Below, one piece after another: positions 6,842-14,766 of a stretch of 52,530 nt of DNA. The stretch's first letter is position 1, and each line of letters opens with the position of its first letter. The DNA lies in the NCBI RefSeq assembly GCF_934190775.1, contig NZ_CAKPTG010000019.1:1-52530 (forward strand). Direction: 5' to 3'. Origin of the DNA: an uncultured Phascolarctobacterium sp. Lineage in GTDB: Bacteria; Bacillota; Negativicutes; Acidaminococcales; Acidaminococcaceae. The notes beneath the pieces are model-generated. The model worked only from the letters and a program-made list of their open reading frames with translations. It was not told where the DNA came from and ran no database searches. A program made the position numbers and the translations under genes.

Positions 6842-8767
6842 GTGGATAAAAAAACTGTACGTGATTTAGACGTTGCCGGTAAAAAAGTACTGGTACGCGT
6901 AGATTTTAACGTTCCTCTGAATGATAAAGGCGAGATTACCGATGATACCCGTATCACCGCATCTTTACCGACCATTCAATATTTGCTGGAGCAAAAGGCT
7001 GCCGTTATTTTAATGGCACATCTTGGCCGTCCTAAAGGACAGGTTAAGCCGGAACTGTCTTTGGCTCCCGTAGCTAAGCATTTGGGCAAGCTGCTGGGCA
7101 AAAAGATTCTGTTTGCACCGGACTGCGTAGGCGAAGCTGCACAAGCTGCTGCCAGCAAGCTGAAACCGGGGCACATCCTGCTGCTGGAAAACCTGCGTTT
7201 CCATAAGGAAGAAGAAAAGAACGACATGGACTTTGCTGAGAAGCTGGCTTCTCTGGCAGACCTGTATGTCAACGATGGCTTCGGTGTATCTCACCGCGCA
7301 CACGCTTCTGTGGAAGGCGTAACCCACTTCCTGCCTGCAGCTGCAGGCTTCCTGCTGGAAAAGGAAATCCAGTATGTAGGTCAGGCTGTAACCAACCCGC
7401 TGCATCCGTTTGTTGCTATTATTGGCGGTGCTAAGGTAAGCGACAAAATCGGCGTTATCAGCAACCTGCTCGATAAGGTTGATACCCTGCTTATCGGCGG
7501 CGGTATGGCTAACACCTTCCTGGCTGCACAGGGCTACAAAATGGGCAAGTCCCTGGTAGAAGAGGATAAGCTGGACCTGGCTAAAGAGCTTTTGGCTAAG
7601 GCTAAGAAAAATAAAGTAAATATGCTGCTGCCTACCGATTTGGTAATGGCTGCTGCATTTGCTCCTGACGCTGAGCATGTAACCGAAAAGGTGAAAAACC
7701 TGAACCAGGCTTATATGGCTCTGGATATCGGCGCGGAAACCAGCAAGGCTTACGCTGAGGCTCTGGCTGACGCTAAGATGATTGTCTGGAACGGACCGAT
7801 GGGCGTTTTCGAAATGGACGCCTTCTGCAAGGGTACCGAAGCTGTAGCGAAGGCTGTAGCTAAGAGCCGTGCTACCAGCATTGTAGGCGGCGGCGACAGC
7901 GTTGCTGCTATCGAAAAGCTGGGCCTGGCTAAACGCATTACCCACATTTCCACCGGTGGCGGTGCTTCTCTGGAATATCTGGAAGGCAAGGTACTGCCCG
8001 GCGTTGCTGCACTTGATGACCTGCGTCGTAAAATGATTGCCGGCAACTGGAAGATGCACAAAACCGTAAGCGAGGCTGTAGAGCTTGCTGAGGACATTGT
8101 TATGGAAACTAACGGTACCTTGAACGAGGTTGTTATTTTCCCGCCGTTCACCGCACTGGAAACTGTTGCGGACGCTATTGACGGCAAGCACGTAGGCTAC
8201 GGTGCACAGGATTTGCATTGGGAAGACAAGGGTGCCTTCACCGGCGCTGTTTCCGGTGCGATGATTGCTGACATCTGCGCTGAATATGTTCTCGTTGGTC
8301 ACAGCGAACGCCGTACTATTTTCGGTGAAAACGAAAAAATTGTTGCCAGCAAGATTATTGCTGCTTACCGCAATGGCCTGAAGCCGTTGCTGTGCGTTGG
8401 TGAAAACCTGGCTGAGCGTGAAGCAGGCAAAACTGCCCGCAAAATCAACATGCAGCTGAAGAGTGCTCTGCGTGTAATTACTGCAGAGGATGCAGAAAAC
8501 CTTGTTGTTGCTTATGAGCCTATCTGGGCTATCGGCAGCGGTAAGGCTGCTACTCCGGAGGATGCTTTGGAGGTATGCACTCTGATTCGTGAGAAAATCG
8601 GCAAAATCTTTACGCCTGATATTGCCCGCAAGGTTCGTATTCTTTACGGCGGCAGTGTTAATGAAAAGAACGCTGCTTCCTTCAACCTCAGCGGCATTGA
8701 CGGTGTACTGGTCGGCGGCGCAAGCCTGAAGGCTGACACTTTTGCTGCAATTGTAAGAAGCTTTTAA
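6842..8767 (+). CDS. pgk-tpiA: Phosphoglycerate kinase-triosephosphate isomerase fusion
   Basis: One uninterrupted 641-codon ORF encodes two complete glycolytic enzymes. Residues 1-393 are phosphoglycerate kinase (VRVDFNVPLN near the N-terminus, GGAKVSDKIGV, GGGDSVAAIEK near its end). Residues 394-641 are triosephosphate isomerase, with catalytic Lys404 in GNWKMHK, His487 in VGHSERR and Glu559 in AYEPIWAIGSG. The junction reads GVAALDD-LRRKMIAGNWK. Free TpiA often starts MRRKMIAGNWK or similar, so the fusion looks like loss of the pgk stop with ATG changed to CTG. Both domains are full length and all active-site residues are present. The start is GTG with AAAGGAG 9 nt upstream. A natural PGK-TIM fusion is known in Thermotoga, where it involves frameshifting; here no frameshift is needed. 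Confidence 0.95.
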   Translation: MDKKTVRDLDVAGKKVLVRVDFNVPLNDKGEITDDTRITASLPTIQYLLEQKAAVILMAHLGRPKGQVKPELSLAPVAKHLGKLLGKKILFAPDCVGEAAQAAASKLKPGHILLLENLRFHKEEEKNDMDFAEKLASLADLYVNDGFGVSHRAHASVEGVTHFLPAAAGFLLEKEIQYVGQAVTNPLHPFVAIIGGAKVSDKIGVISNLLDKVDTLLIGGGMANTFLAAQGYKMGKSLVEEDKLDLAKELLAKAKKNKVNMLLPTDLVMAAAFAPDAEHVTEKVKNLNQAYMALDIGAETSKAYAEALADAKMIVWNGPMGVFEMDAFCKGTEAVAKAVAKSRATSIVGGGDSVAAIEKLGLAKRITHISTGGGASLEYLEGKVLPGVAALDDLRRKMIAGNWKMHKTVSEAVELAEDIVMETNGTLNEVVIFPPFTALETVADAIDGKHVGYGAQDLHWEDKGAFTGAVSGAMIADICAEYVLVGHSERRTIFGENEKIVASKIIAAYRNGLKPLLCVGENLAEREAGKTARKINMQLKSALRVITAEDAENLVVAYEPIWAIGSGKAATPEDALEVCTLIREKIGKIFTPDIARKVRILYGGSVNEKNAASFNLSGIDGVLVGGASLKADTFAAIVRSF

Positions 8768-8776
8768 TTAGACCTC

Positions 8777-8810
8777 GGAGAAAGCACCTGTTGCTTTCTC
8801 CTTCGTCTTT
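8777..8810 (+). terminator. Hairpin between pgk-tpiA and gpmI
   Basis: A 10-bp perfect stem GGAGAAAGCA/TGCTTTCTCC is followed by the T-poor TTCGTCTTT. It could be a leaky terminator or an mRNA-stabilising element that sets gpmI-eno levels below those of gap and pgk. Confidence 0.5.
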
Positions 8811-8822
8811 AGGAATTTGATA

Positions 8823-10337
8823 ATGAAAAAACCAGTTTTACTAATGATTCTTGATGGTTGGGGCATTGCTCCCGCAGATAAAACCAATGCTGCGGCGATG
8901 GCAAAAACCCCTAACCTGGACAGCTATTTTGCAAATTATCCTCATACAACCTTGGAAGCCAGCGGCAAGGCTGTTGGTTTGCCTGCAGGCCAGATTGGCA
9001 ATTCCGAGGTCGGTCACCTGAATATCGGTGCCGGTCGCATCATCTACCAAAGCCTGACACGCATTGACAAGGCGATTGAGGATGGCGATTTGTATAAAAA
9101 TGAAGTGCTTGGCAGGGTGATGGACGAAACGAAGCAGGCTGGCAAGGCGCTGCATCTTCTGGGACTGTTATCCGACGGCGGCGTACACAGCCATATTGAG
9201 CATCTTTTAGCACTTATCTGCATGGCGAAGGTTAAAGGCCTGACTAAGGTTTATGTGCATGCCTTCCTGGACGGACGTGATGTTGGTCCGAAAACGGCGC
9301 TGGAATATATCCATGAGCTGGAAGAGGGCATGGCGCAGATTGGCGTAGGCAAGATTGCTACCGTCAGCGGACGCTATTACGCAATGGACCGCGACAAGCG
9401 CTGGGAGCGCGTGGAGCGTGCCTATAAGGCGCTGGTGCTGGGCGAGGGCGGCAAAGCCGCAAGCGCTGCTGCCGGCGTAGAAGCATCCTATGCCGCAGGC
9501 GTAACAGACGAGTTTGTTGAGCCCTTCACTGTTGACGGCGTAGACGGCCAAATCACTGCAGGGGACGGTGTGATTTTCTTCAACTTCCGTCCTGACAGAG
9601 CGCGTGAAATTACCCGTGCGCTGCATGATGAGGACTTCCCGTATTTTGCACGTCCTGAGGGTGCACGCCCGGTAAACTATGTGTGCATGACGCAGTATGA
9701 TGCAACGATTACCGCCCCGGTAGCCTTTCCTCCGGAGGAGATTAAGGATACTCTGGGTGAAGTACTGGCGCAGCATGGACTGCACCAGCTGCGCATTGCG
9801 GAAACCGAAAAATATGCGCATGTAACCTTCTTCTTCAATGGTGGTGTGGAAGCTCCGAATGCTAATGAGGAGCGTATTCTGATTCCGTCGCCGAAGGTTG
9901 CAACCTACGATTTGCAGCCGGAAATGAGCGCCGAAGAGGTTACGCAGGCACTGCTGGCAGAGCTGGATAAGGACAAATTTGATGCCATTATCCTGAACTT
10001 TGCTAACCCGGATATGGTTGGCCATACCGGTGTGCTCAGCGCTGCGATTACCGCAATGGAAAAGGTGGATGACTGCGCCGGACGCATTGTGCGCAAGGTG
10101 CTGTCACTTGGCGGCAGCGTGTGCATTACTGCGGACCATGGCAATCTGGAGAAGATGGCCGAAAGCGACGGTTCTCCGAACACCGCGCACACTACCAACC
10201 CTGTACCGTTTATTTTAGTAAGCGAAGAGCAGCACAAGCTGCATAACGGCATTTTGGCCGATATTGCACCGACGCTGCTGCAGCTGCTTAATATTAAACA
10301 GCCTGCCGCTATGACAGGTAAAACTTTGATAGACTAA
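8823..10337 (+). CDS. gpmI: 2,3-bisphosphoglycerate-independent phosphoglycerate mutase
   Basis: GpmI interconverts 3- and 2-phosphoglycerate using two Mn2+ and a phosphoserine intermediate. The 504-residue length is standard for the family. Metal ligand Asp11 lies in LMILDGWG and the nucleophile serine (about residue 61) in QIGNSEVGHLNIGAG. The C-terminal metal site appears in TADHGNLEKM and NTAHTTNPVPF. ATG 8823 follows AGGA by 8 nt; the in-frame TTG at 8817 overlaps that site and is not preferred. The gene follows pgk-tpiA and precedes eno, as in other Firmicutes. Confidence 0.95.
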   Translation: MKKPVLLMILDGWGIAPADKTNAAAMAKTPNLDSYFANYPHTTLEASGKAVGLPAGQIGNSEVGHLNIGAGRIIYQSLTRIDKAIEDGDLYKNEVLGRVMDETKQAGKALHLLGLLSDGGVHSHIEHLLALICMAKVKGLTKVYVHAFLDGRDVGPKTALEYIHELEEGMAQIGVGKIATVSGRYYAMDRDKRWERVERAYKALVLGEGGKAASAAAGVEASYAAGVTDEFVEPFTVDGVDGQITAGDGVIFFNFRPDRAREITRALHDEDFPYFARPEGARPVNYVCMTQYDATITAPVAFPPEEIKDTLGEVLAQHGLHQLRIAETEKYAHVTFFFNGGVEAPNANEERILIPSPKVATYDLQPEMSAEEVTQALLAELDKDKFDAIILNFANPDMVGHTGVLSAAITAMEKVDDCAGRIVRKVLSLGGSVCITADHGNLEKMAESDGSPNTAHTTNPVPFILVSEEQHKLHNGILADIAPTLLQLLNIKQPAAMTGKTLID

Positions 10338-10354
10338 TCATGAGGTGATAAAAA

Positions 10355-11638
10355 ATGGCAATGATTACTGAAGTTTACGCTCGCGAGATTCTGGATTCCC
10401 GCGGCAATCCGACCGTAGAAGTTGAAGTATGCCTGGAAGACGGCGCTATGGGACGCGCTGCTGTTCCTTCCGGCGCATCTACCGGCGTACACGAGGCTGT
10501 AGAGCTGCGTGACGGCGACAAAGAGCGTTACCTGGGCAAGGGCGTTACCAAAGCAGTTGATAATGTTAATGACATTATTGCTGAAGCAATTATCGGCCTG
10601 GACGCAACCCGCCAAACCGAAATTGATGAGCTGCTGGTTCGTCTGGATGGCACTCCGAACAAAGGCCGCCTCGGCGCTAACGCTATCCTCGGCGTTTCCA
10701 TGGCTGTAGCTAAGGCTGCTGCTGCTTCCGTTGGCCTGCCGCTGTACCTGTACCTGGGCGGCGTTGCTGCCAAAGAGCTGCCTGTTCCGATGATGAACAT
10801 CTTAAACGGCGGCGAGCATGCTGATAACAACGTTGATATTCAGGAATTCATGATTATGCCGGTTGGCGCTAAATCCTTCAGCGAAGCACTGCGCATGAAC
10901 GCTGAGATTTATCATAACCTGAAGGCTCTGCTGAAGGAAAAAGGCCTGAGCACTGCTTTGGGTGATGAAGGCGGCTTTGCACCGAACCTGAAATGCAATG
11001 CAGAGGCTATCGAGGTTATCCTCGAAGCAACCGAGCGTGCAGGCTACAAACCGGGTAAGGACATCGTTATGGCAATGGACGTTGCTTCCAGCGAATTCTA
11101 TGTAGACGGCAAATACAAAATGACCGGCGAAGGCGTAGAAATGACCAGCGAAGGAATGGTTGATTATCTGACTGGCCTGTGCGAGAAATATCCTATCATC
11201 TCTATCGAAGACGGTATGGCAGAGGATGACTGGGACGGCTGGAAGAAGCTCACCGAAAAGCTGGGCAAAAAAGTTCAGCTGGTTGGCGACGACCTGTTCG
11301 TTACCAACGAAGAGCGTCTGGTTCAGGGCATTGAAAAGGGCGTAGCTAACGCTATTCTGATTAAAGTAAACCAAATCGGTACCTTGACCGAAACCTTCAA
11401 TGCTATCGAAACTGCTAAACGCGCAGGCTATACCTGCATCATCTCTCACCGCAGCGGTGAAACTGAAGACACCACTCTGGCAGATATTGCTGTTGCTGTA
11501 AACGCTGGCCAGATCAAGACCGGTGCTCCGGCTCGTACCGACCGTGTTGCTAAATACAACCAGCTGCTGCGCATTGAAGAGGATCTGGGCAAGGCTGCAA
11601 AATATAACGGCATGAAGGTTTTCTACAATATTAAATAA
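10355..11638 (+). CDS. eno: Enolase
   Basis: Enolase dehydrates 2-phosphoglycerate to phosphoenolpyruvate. The 427-residue protein shows REILDSRGNPTVEVEV at the N-terminus, the catalytic acid region ALGDEGGFAPN, Mg2+ ligands in SIEDGMAEDDW and GDDLFVTN, and the signature LIKVNQIGTLTET with SHRSGETED. The start ATG at 10355 has GAGGTGA upstream. It is the last gene of the cggR operon. Codon bias is strong, as for gap. Confidence 0.96.
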   Translation: MAMITEVYAREILDSRGNPTVEVEVCLEDGAMGRAAVPSGASTGVHEAVELRDGDKERYLGKGVTKAVDNVNDIIAEAIIGLDATRQTEIDELLVRLDGTPNKGRLGANAILGVSMAVAKAAAASVGLPLYLYLGGVAAKELPVPMMNILNGGEHADNNVDIQEFMIMPVGAKSFSEALRMNAEIYHNLKALLKEKGLSTALGDEGGFAPNLKCNAEAIEVILEATERAGYKPGKDIVMAMDVASSEFYVDGKYKMTGEGVEMTSEGMVDYLTGLCEKYPIISIEDGMAEDDWDGWKKLTEKLGKKVQLVGDDLFVTNEERLVQGIEKGVANAILIKVNQIGTLTETFNAIETAKRAGYTCIISHRSGETEDTTLADIAVAVNAGQIKTGAPARTDRVAKYNQLLRIEEDLGKAAKYNGMKVFYNIK

Positions 11639-11641
11639 AAT

Positions 11642-11748
11642 TTGACAAAGCAATATAATTGCGCTATAGTTAACTCGACAAGAGATTGTGCAAATGTCAT
11701 AGTTCGCACGCAAAAAGAAAAGCCCCGGGATTGCGCCTCGGGGTTTTT
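11642..11748 (+). ncRNA. Candidate short RNA: promoter to terminator without an ORF
   Basis: TTGACA (11642-11647), a 17-bp spacer and TATAGT (11665-11670) form a strong promoter directly after eno. A terminator follows about 50 nt downstream of the expected start at about 11677, giving a transcript of about 70 nt with no ORF. It converges on the small minus-strand ORF at 11769-11855 and would pair with that gene's 3' end in the terminator hairpin. It could be a type I antitoxin RNA. Alternatively the promoter is fortuitous and the hairpin only terminates eno. Confidence 0.4.
11715..11748. terminator. Bidirectional terminator between eno and the small minus-strand ORF
   Basis: CCCCG and CGGGG arms with TTTTT on the + strand. 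On the minus strand the same hairpin is followed by CTTTTCTTTTT. Confidence 0.8.
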
Positions 11749-11768
11749 CATTTTAAGCTGACTGTGCG

Positions 11769-11855
11769 CTATTTTCTGTCTAACCATTTGCAAATATAAT
11801 AGCTGATTATACCTGCCATAGCAGAAAGAATAAGAGATTGAGCAAATTCTGCCAT
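11769..11855 (-). CDS. 28-residue hydrophobic peptide, possible type I toxin
   Basis: The minus-strand ORF encodes a 28-residue peptide with one membrane-spanning stretch (AQSLILSAMAGIISYYI) and a charged C-terminal end KWLDRK. This is the size and layout of type I toxin or holin-like peptides, and small Firmicute peptides ending in similar YYICKWLDR-type sequence are familiar to me, though I cannot name a family with certainty. GGTGA lies 6 nt before the ATG. It is the only minus-strand ORF I support in the window, faces a convergent short transcript, and shares a bidirectional terminator with it. It could also be a small regulatory membrane peptide. Confidence 0.5.
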   Translation of the reverse strand: MAEFAQSLILSAMAGIISYYICKWLDRK

Positions 11856-11985
11856 AATTCACCATTTTCCCGCTGGAAAGAGTCGCAGCAAATATAATAT
11901 AAAATAATCTGTGAAAAAAATACTAGCTTTATAATTGGCTTTATGGTAAAATACTATGGTACAAAAATATGAGGAGGTAAGCTCT

Positions 11986-12216
11986 GTGATTGAAACTGTC
12001 TTGATGGTTCTTGAAGTTATCGTTTGCATAGCACTCATTGGCGCAGTTCTGCTGCAGTCCGGAAAAGGCGGCGGTATGGGCAGTACTTTCGGCGGCAGTG
12101 ACGGTGCTTTTTTTGGCAAGGGCAATGATCTGGATACAGTCATGGCGAAGGCTACGATTGTTTTGGGTGTTGCATTTGCTGTTATTACTTTGGCGCTGGC
12201 AAAAATCAACGCTTAA
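11986..12216 (+). CDS. secG: Protein translocase subunit SecG
   Basis: SecG is the small SecYEG subunit that assists preprotein export through the inner membrane. The 76-residue protein has two hydrophobic segments (about residues 4-22 and 52-73) separated by the conserved loop LLQSGKGGGMGSTFGG, which is diagnostic. I chose GTG 11986 because GAGGAGG lies 8 nt upstream; the in-frame ATG at 11956 has no ribosome binding site. In Bacillus secG sits next to an esterase, rnr and smpB; here those genes form a separate cluster about 8 kb downstream. Confidence 0.92.
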   Translation: MIETVLMVLEVIVCIALIGAVLLQSGKGGGMGSTFGGSDGAFFGKGNDLDTVMAKATIVLGVAFAVITLALAKINA

Positions 12217-12258
12217 GACTGACGGGGTTTTCCTGTTTGTCGCACTCATCATGTTACC

Positions 12259-12298
12259 AAGAGTGCAACTGCACTCTTAAAATTTTAAATTTTTTTAT
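12259..12298 (+). terminator. Probable terminator after secG
   Basis: Perfect arms AAGAGTGCA/TGCACTCTT, followed after a few A residues by an AT-rich stretch with a run of T. The spacing to the T tract is imperfect. Confidence 0.55.
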
Positions 12299-12319
12299 AA
12301 AAAGAAAGGGGTTTGGGTC

Positions 12320-14332
12320 TTGAATTTCTTAATGATCTCCATTGTTGTCGGCCTCATTGCACTCGCAGTTGCACTGATGCTGAGCAGCGCAATCGGTAAG
12401 GCTCCTGCTGGTACAGCACGTATGCAGGAAATTGCCGGTTACATCCATGAGGGCGCTATGGCGTTCCTGTTCCGCGAATACAAAGCACTGTCTGCTTTCG
12501 TAATCGTAGTTGCTATTGTAATTTCTATGTTCTTATCTCCGCTTACTGCAGTATGCTTCGTTGCAGGTGCAGTATTCTCCGTATGTGCTGGCTACATTGG
12601 TATGACCGTTGCTACCAAAGCTAACGTTCGTACTGCTGCAGCTGCTCAACATGGCGGCATGCCAGAAGCTCTGAAAATTGCTTTCTCCGGCGGTGCTGTT
12701 ATGGGTCTGGGCGTTGTTGGTCTGGGTATCGTTGGTGTTGCTGCTGCTTACATGCTGTTCGGCAACATTGATATCGTTACCGGCTTCGGTCTGGGCGCAA
12801 GCTCCATTGCATTGTTCGCTCGTGTTGGCGGCGGTATCTACACCAAAGCTGCTGACGTTGGCGCTGACCTGGTAGGTAAAGTTGAAGAAGGTCTGCCTGA
12901 GGATGACCCGCGTAACCCGGCTACCATCGCTGATAACGTAGGCGATAACGTAGGCGACGTTGCAGGCATGGGCGCTGACTTGTTCGAATCCTATGTTGGT
13001 GCTATCATCTCCGCTATTACCCTGGGTGCTGTTGCATATCCTGGCGGCGAAGGCATTATGTTCGTATTCGAGCTGGCATTCGCTGGTATCATTGCTTCCC
13101 TGATCGGTGTATTCTATGCTCGTAGCAGCAAATCCACCAACCCGCAGGCTGCTCTGAACCATGGTACCTATGTTGGCGGCGTAATCGTAATTGCTGCTGC
13201 TTACTACCTGTCCACTTCCATCTTCGGTAACACTGCTGCATTCGTAGCTATTGCTTCCGGTCTGGTAGTTGGTCTGTTAATCGGTAAAATCACCGAAATC
13301 TACACCTCTGCTGATTATGCTTCCGTTAAGAAGATTGCTGAGCAATCCGAAACCGGTCCGGCAACCACCATCATCTCCGGTCTGGCTGTTGGCATGTATT
13401 CCACCTTCCTGCCGATGATCTTCATCTGCATTGGTGTAATCCTGGCATTCTTCACCATGGGCGGTGCTAAAGATGCAGGCATGGGCCTGTTCGGTATCTC
13501 CCTGGCTGCAGTTGGTATGCTGTCCACCACTGGTCTGACCGTAGCAGTTGACGCTTATGGTCCTATCGCTGATAACGCTGGTGGTATCGCAGAAATGTCC
13601 GAGCTGCCTCCTGAAGTACGTGAAATCACCGATACCCTGGACTCCGTTGGTAACACCACTGCTGCTATCGGTAAAGGCTTCGCTATCGGTTCCGCTGCTC
13701 TGACTGCTCTGGCTCTGTTCTCTGCTTATGCACACACTGTAGGCCTGAAAGCAATCGACCTGCTGAACCCTGTAACCCTGATTGGTCTGTTCATCGGTGC
13801 AACCCTGCCGTTCGTATTCGGTGCTATGACCATGGAATCTGTTGGTAAAGCTGCTTACCAGATGATCGAGGAAGTTCGTCGTCAATTCCACGAAATCCCC
13901 GGCCTGCTGGAAGGCAAAGCTAAAGCTGACTACCAAAAATGCGTAGACATCTCCACTGCAGCTGCTCTGCACGAGATGATTATGCCTGGTGTTATCGCTA
14001 TCGTTGCTCCTCTGCTGGTTGGCTTCCTGTTCGGTACTGAAGCTCTGGGCGGCCTGATTGGCGGCTCTCTGGCTTCCGGCGTACTGGTTGCAATCCTGAT
14101 GGCTAACGCTGGCGGTGCATGGGATAATGCGAAGAAATTCGTAGAAGCTTCCGGCCGCAAACATACTCCGGTGCATGATGCAACCGTAGTAGGCGATACT
14201 GTAGGTGACCCGTTCAAAGATACTTCCGGACCTGCAATGAACATCCTGATCAAACTGATGACCATTGTATCCCTGGTATTTGCTCCTGTACTGGCAGCAA
14301 ACGGCGGCATCCTGCTTGGCCTGTTCAAATAA
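12320..14332 (+). CDS. hppA: Membrane-bound, K+-dependent ion-pumping pyrophosphatase
   Basis: This integral membrane pump uses pyrophosphate hydrolysis to translocate H+ or Na+. The 670-residue protein has the family's ~16 membrane segments and the substrate-site motifs GGGIYTKAADVGADLVGK and DNVGDNVGD. The signature GNTTAAIGKGFAIGSAALTAL has Ala rather than Lys after GNTTA, the hallmark of the K+-dependent subfamily. I cannot tell H+ from Na+ pumping with confidence. The start is TTG 12320 with AAAGGGG upstream; ATG 12332 is an alternative. Codon use is strongly biased, suggesting an abundant protein that may conserve energy from biosynthetic pyrophosphate. Confidence 0.93.
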   Translation: MNFLMISIVVGLIALAVALMLSSAIGKAPAGTARMQEIAGYIHEGAMAFLFREYKALSAFVIVVAIVISMFLSPLTAVCFVAGAVFSVCAGYIGMTVATKANVRTAAAAQHGGMPEALKIAFSGGAVMGLGVVGLGIVGVAAAYMLFGNIDIVTGFGLGASSIALFARVGGGIYTKAADVGADLVGKVEEGLPEDDPRNPATIADNVGDNVGDVAGMGADLFESYVGAIISAITLGAVAYPGGEGIMFVFELAFAGIIASLIGVFYARSSKSTNPQAALNHGTYVGGVIVIAAAYYLSTSIFGNTAAFVAIASGLVVGLLIGKITEIYTSADYASVKKIAEQSETGPATTIISGLAVGMYSTFLPMIFICIGVILAFFTMGGAKDAGMGLFGISLAAVGMLSTTGLTVAVDAYGPIADNAGGIAEMSELPPEVREITDTLDSVGNTTAAIGKGFAIGSAALTALALFSAYAHTVGLKAIDLLNPVTLIGLFIGATLPFVFGAMTMESVGKAAYQMIEEVRRQFHEIPGLLEGKAKADYQKCVDISTAAALHEMIMPGVIAIVAPLLVGFLFGTEALGGLIGGSLASGVLVAILMANAGGAWDNAKKFVEASGRKHTPVHDATVVGDTVGDPFKDTSGPAMNILIKLMTIVSLVFAPVLAANGGILLGLFK

Positions 14333-14356
14333 CTTTATAGTTAAGCTATAATCCAC

Positions 14357-14388
14357 GCTGCTGCAGCATTAGCTGCAGCAGCTTTTTT
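14357..14388 (+). terminator. Terminator of hppA
   Basis: An 11-bp perfect stem GCTGCTGCAGC/GCTGCAGCAGC with an ATTA loop, then TTTTTT. Confidence 0.9.
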
Positions 14389-14535
14389 GTTGCGCTGAAG
14401 CCAGCTGGCGTAAAACATAATTATATTTTTTGAAAATTGCGTATGATTGCAAAACAATGATTTTTACGTCAAAATACTTAGTGTAACGATGAGGTAAAAT
14501 GCACGTAAAAAAAATAAACGATTAACAAAAAAAGC

Positions 14536-14564
14536 TTGTGCTCTAATTTGGCATATGGTATAAT
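14536..14564 (+). promoter_or_regulatory. Promoter of the first porin gene
   Basis: TTGTGC, a 17-bp spacer and TATAAT (14559-14564), with GGTATAAT context shared with the second porin's promoter. The stretch 14389-14535 holds no gene that I can see. Confidence 0.7.
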
Positions 14565-14570
14565 TCAACT

Positions 14571-14766
14571 ATCAGTAATGAATGAGCATATGCTCTTACT
14601 GATACATATTGCTTTATAAATCATTGTGATGGAAAAACCGGCGAAGGAAGACAGAGGAAACAAGGCAACTCTTGAGCGGAATTTGTTGGCGGCTTCGGAA
14701 GGTGATTTGTAAAAATAAATTATGAGCAGTTTGATAATACTGCTACTTCCTGAGGAGGAAACAACA
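14571..14766 (+). promoter_or_regulatory. Long conserved 5' leader of porin 1
   Basis: About 196 nt separate the expected transcription start from the ATG, and from about 14616 on they are almost identical to the leader of the second porin. Near the start codon a hairpin with AGCAGT/ACTGCT arms is followed by TTCCTGAGGAGGAA, in which TTCC can pair with GGAA of the Shine-Dalgarno sequence. The leader could control translation. It matches no riboswitch class that I recognise. Confidence 0.5.

Noticed and set aside
8021..8035. Sequencing error or programmed frameshift at the pgk-tpiA junction
   Set aside because: The frame is open through both domains and the junction joins complete enzymes, so neither is required. 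An error that removed a stop cannot be excluded.
14722..14766. Upstream in-frame start for the porins, adding 15 residues
   Set aside because: It would spoil the signal peptide. The strong GAGGAGG and the classic MKKSL start lie at 14767 and, in copy 2, at 16573.
14571..14766. A known riboswitch class in the porin leaders
   Set aside because: I looked for cobalamin, c-di-GMP and c-di-AMP consensus elements and did not find them.
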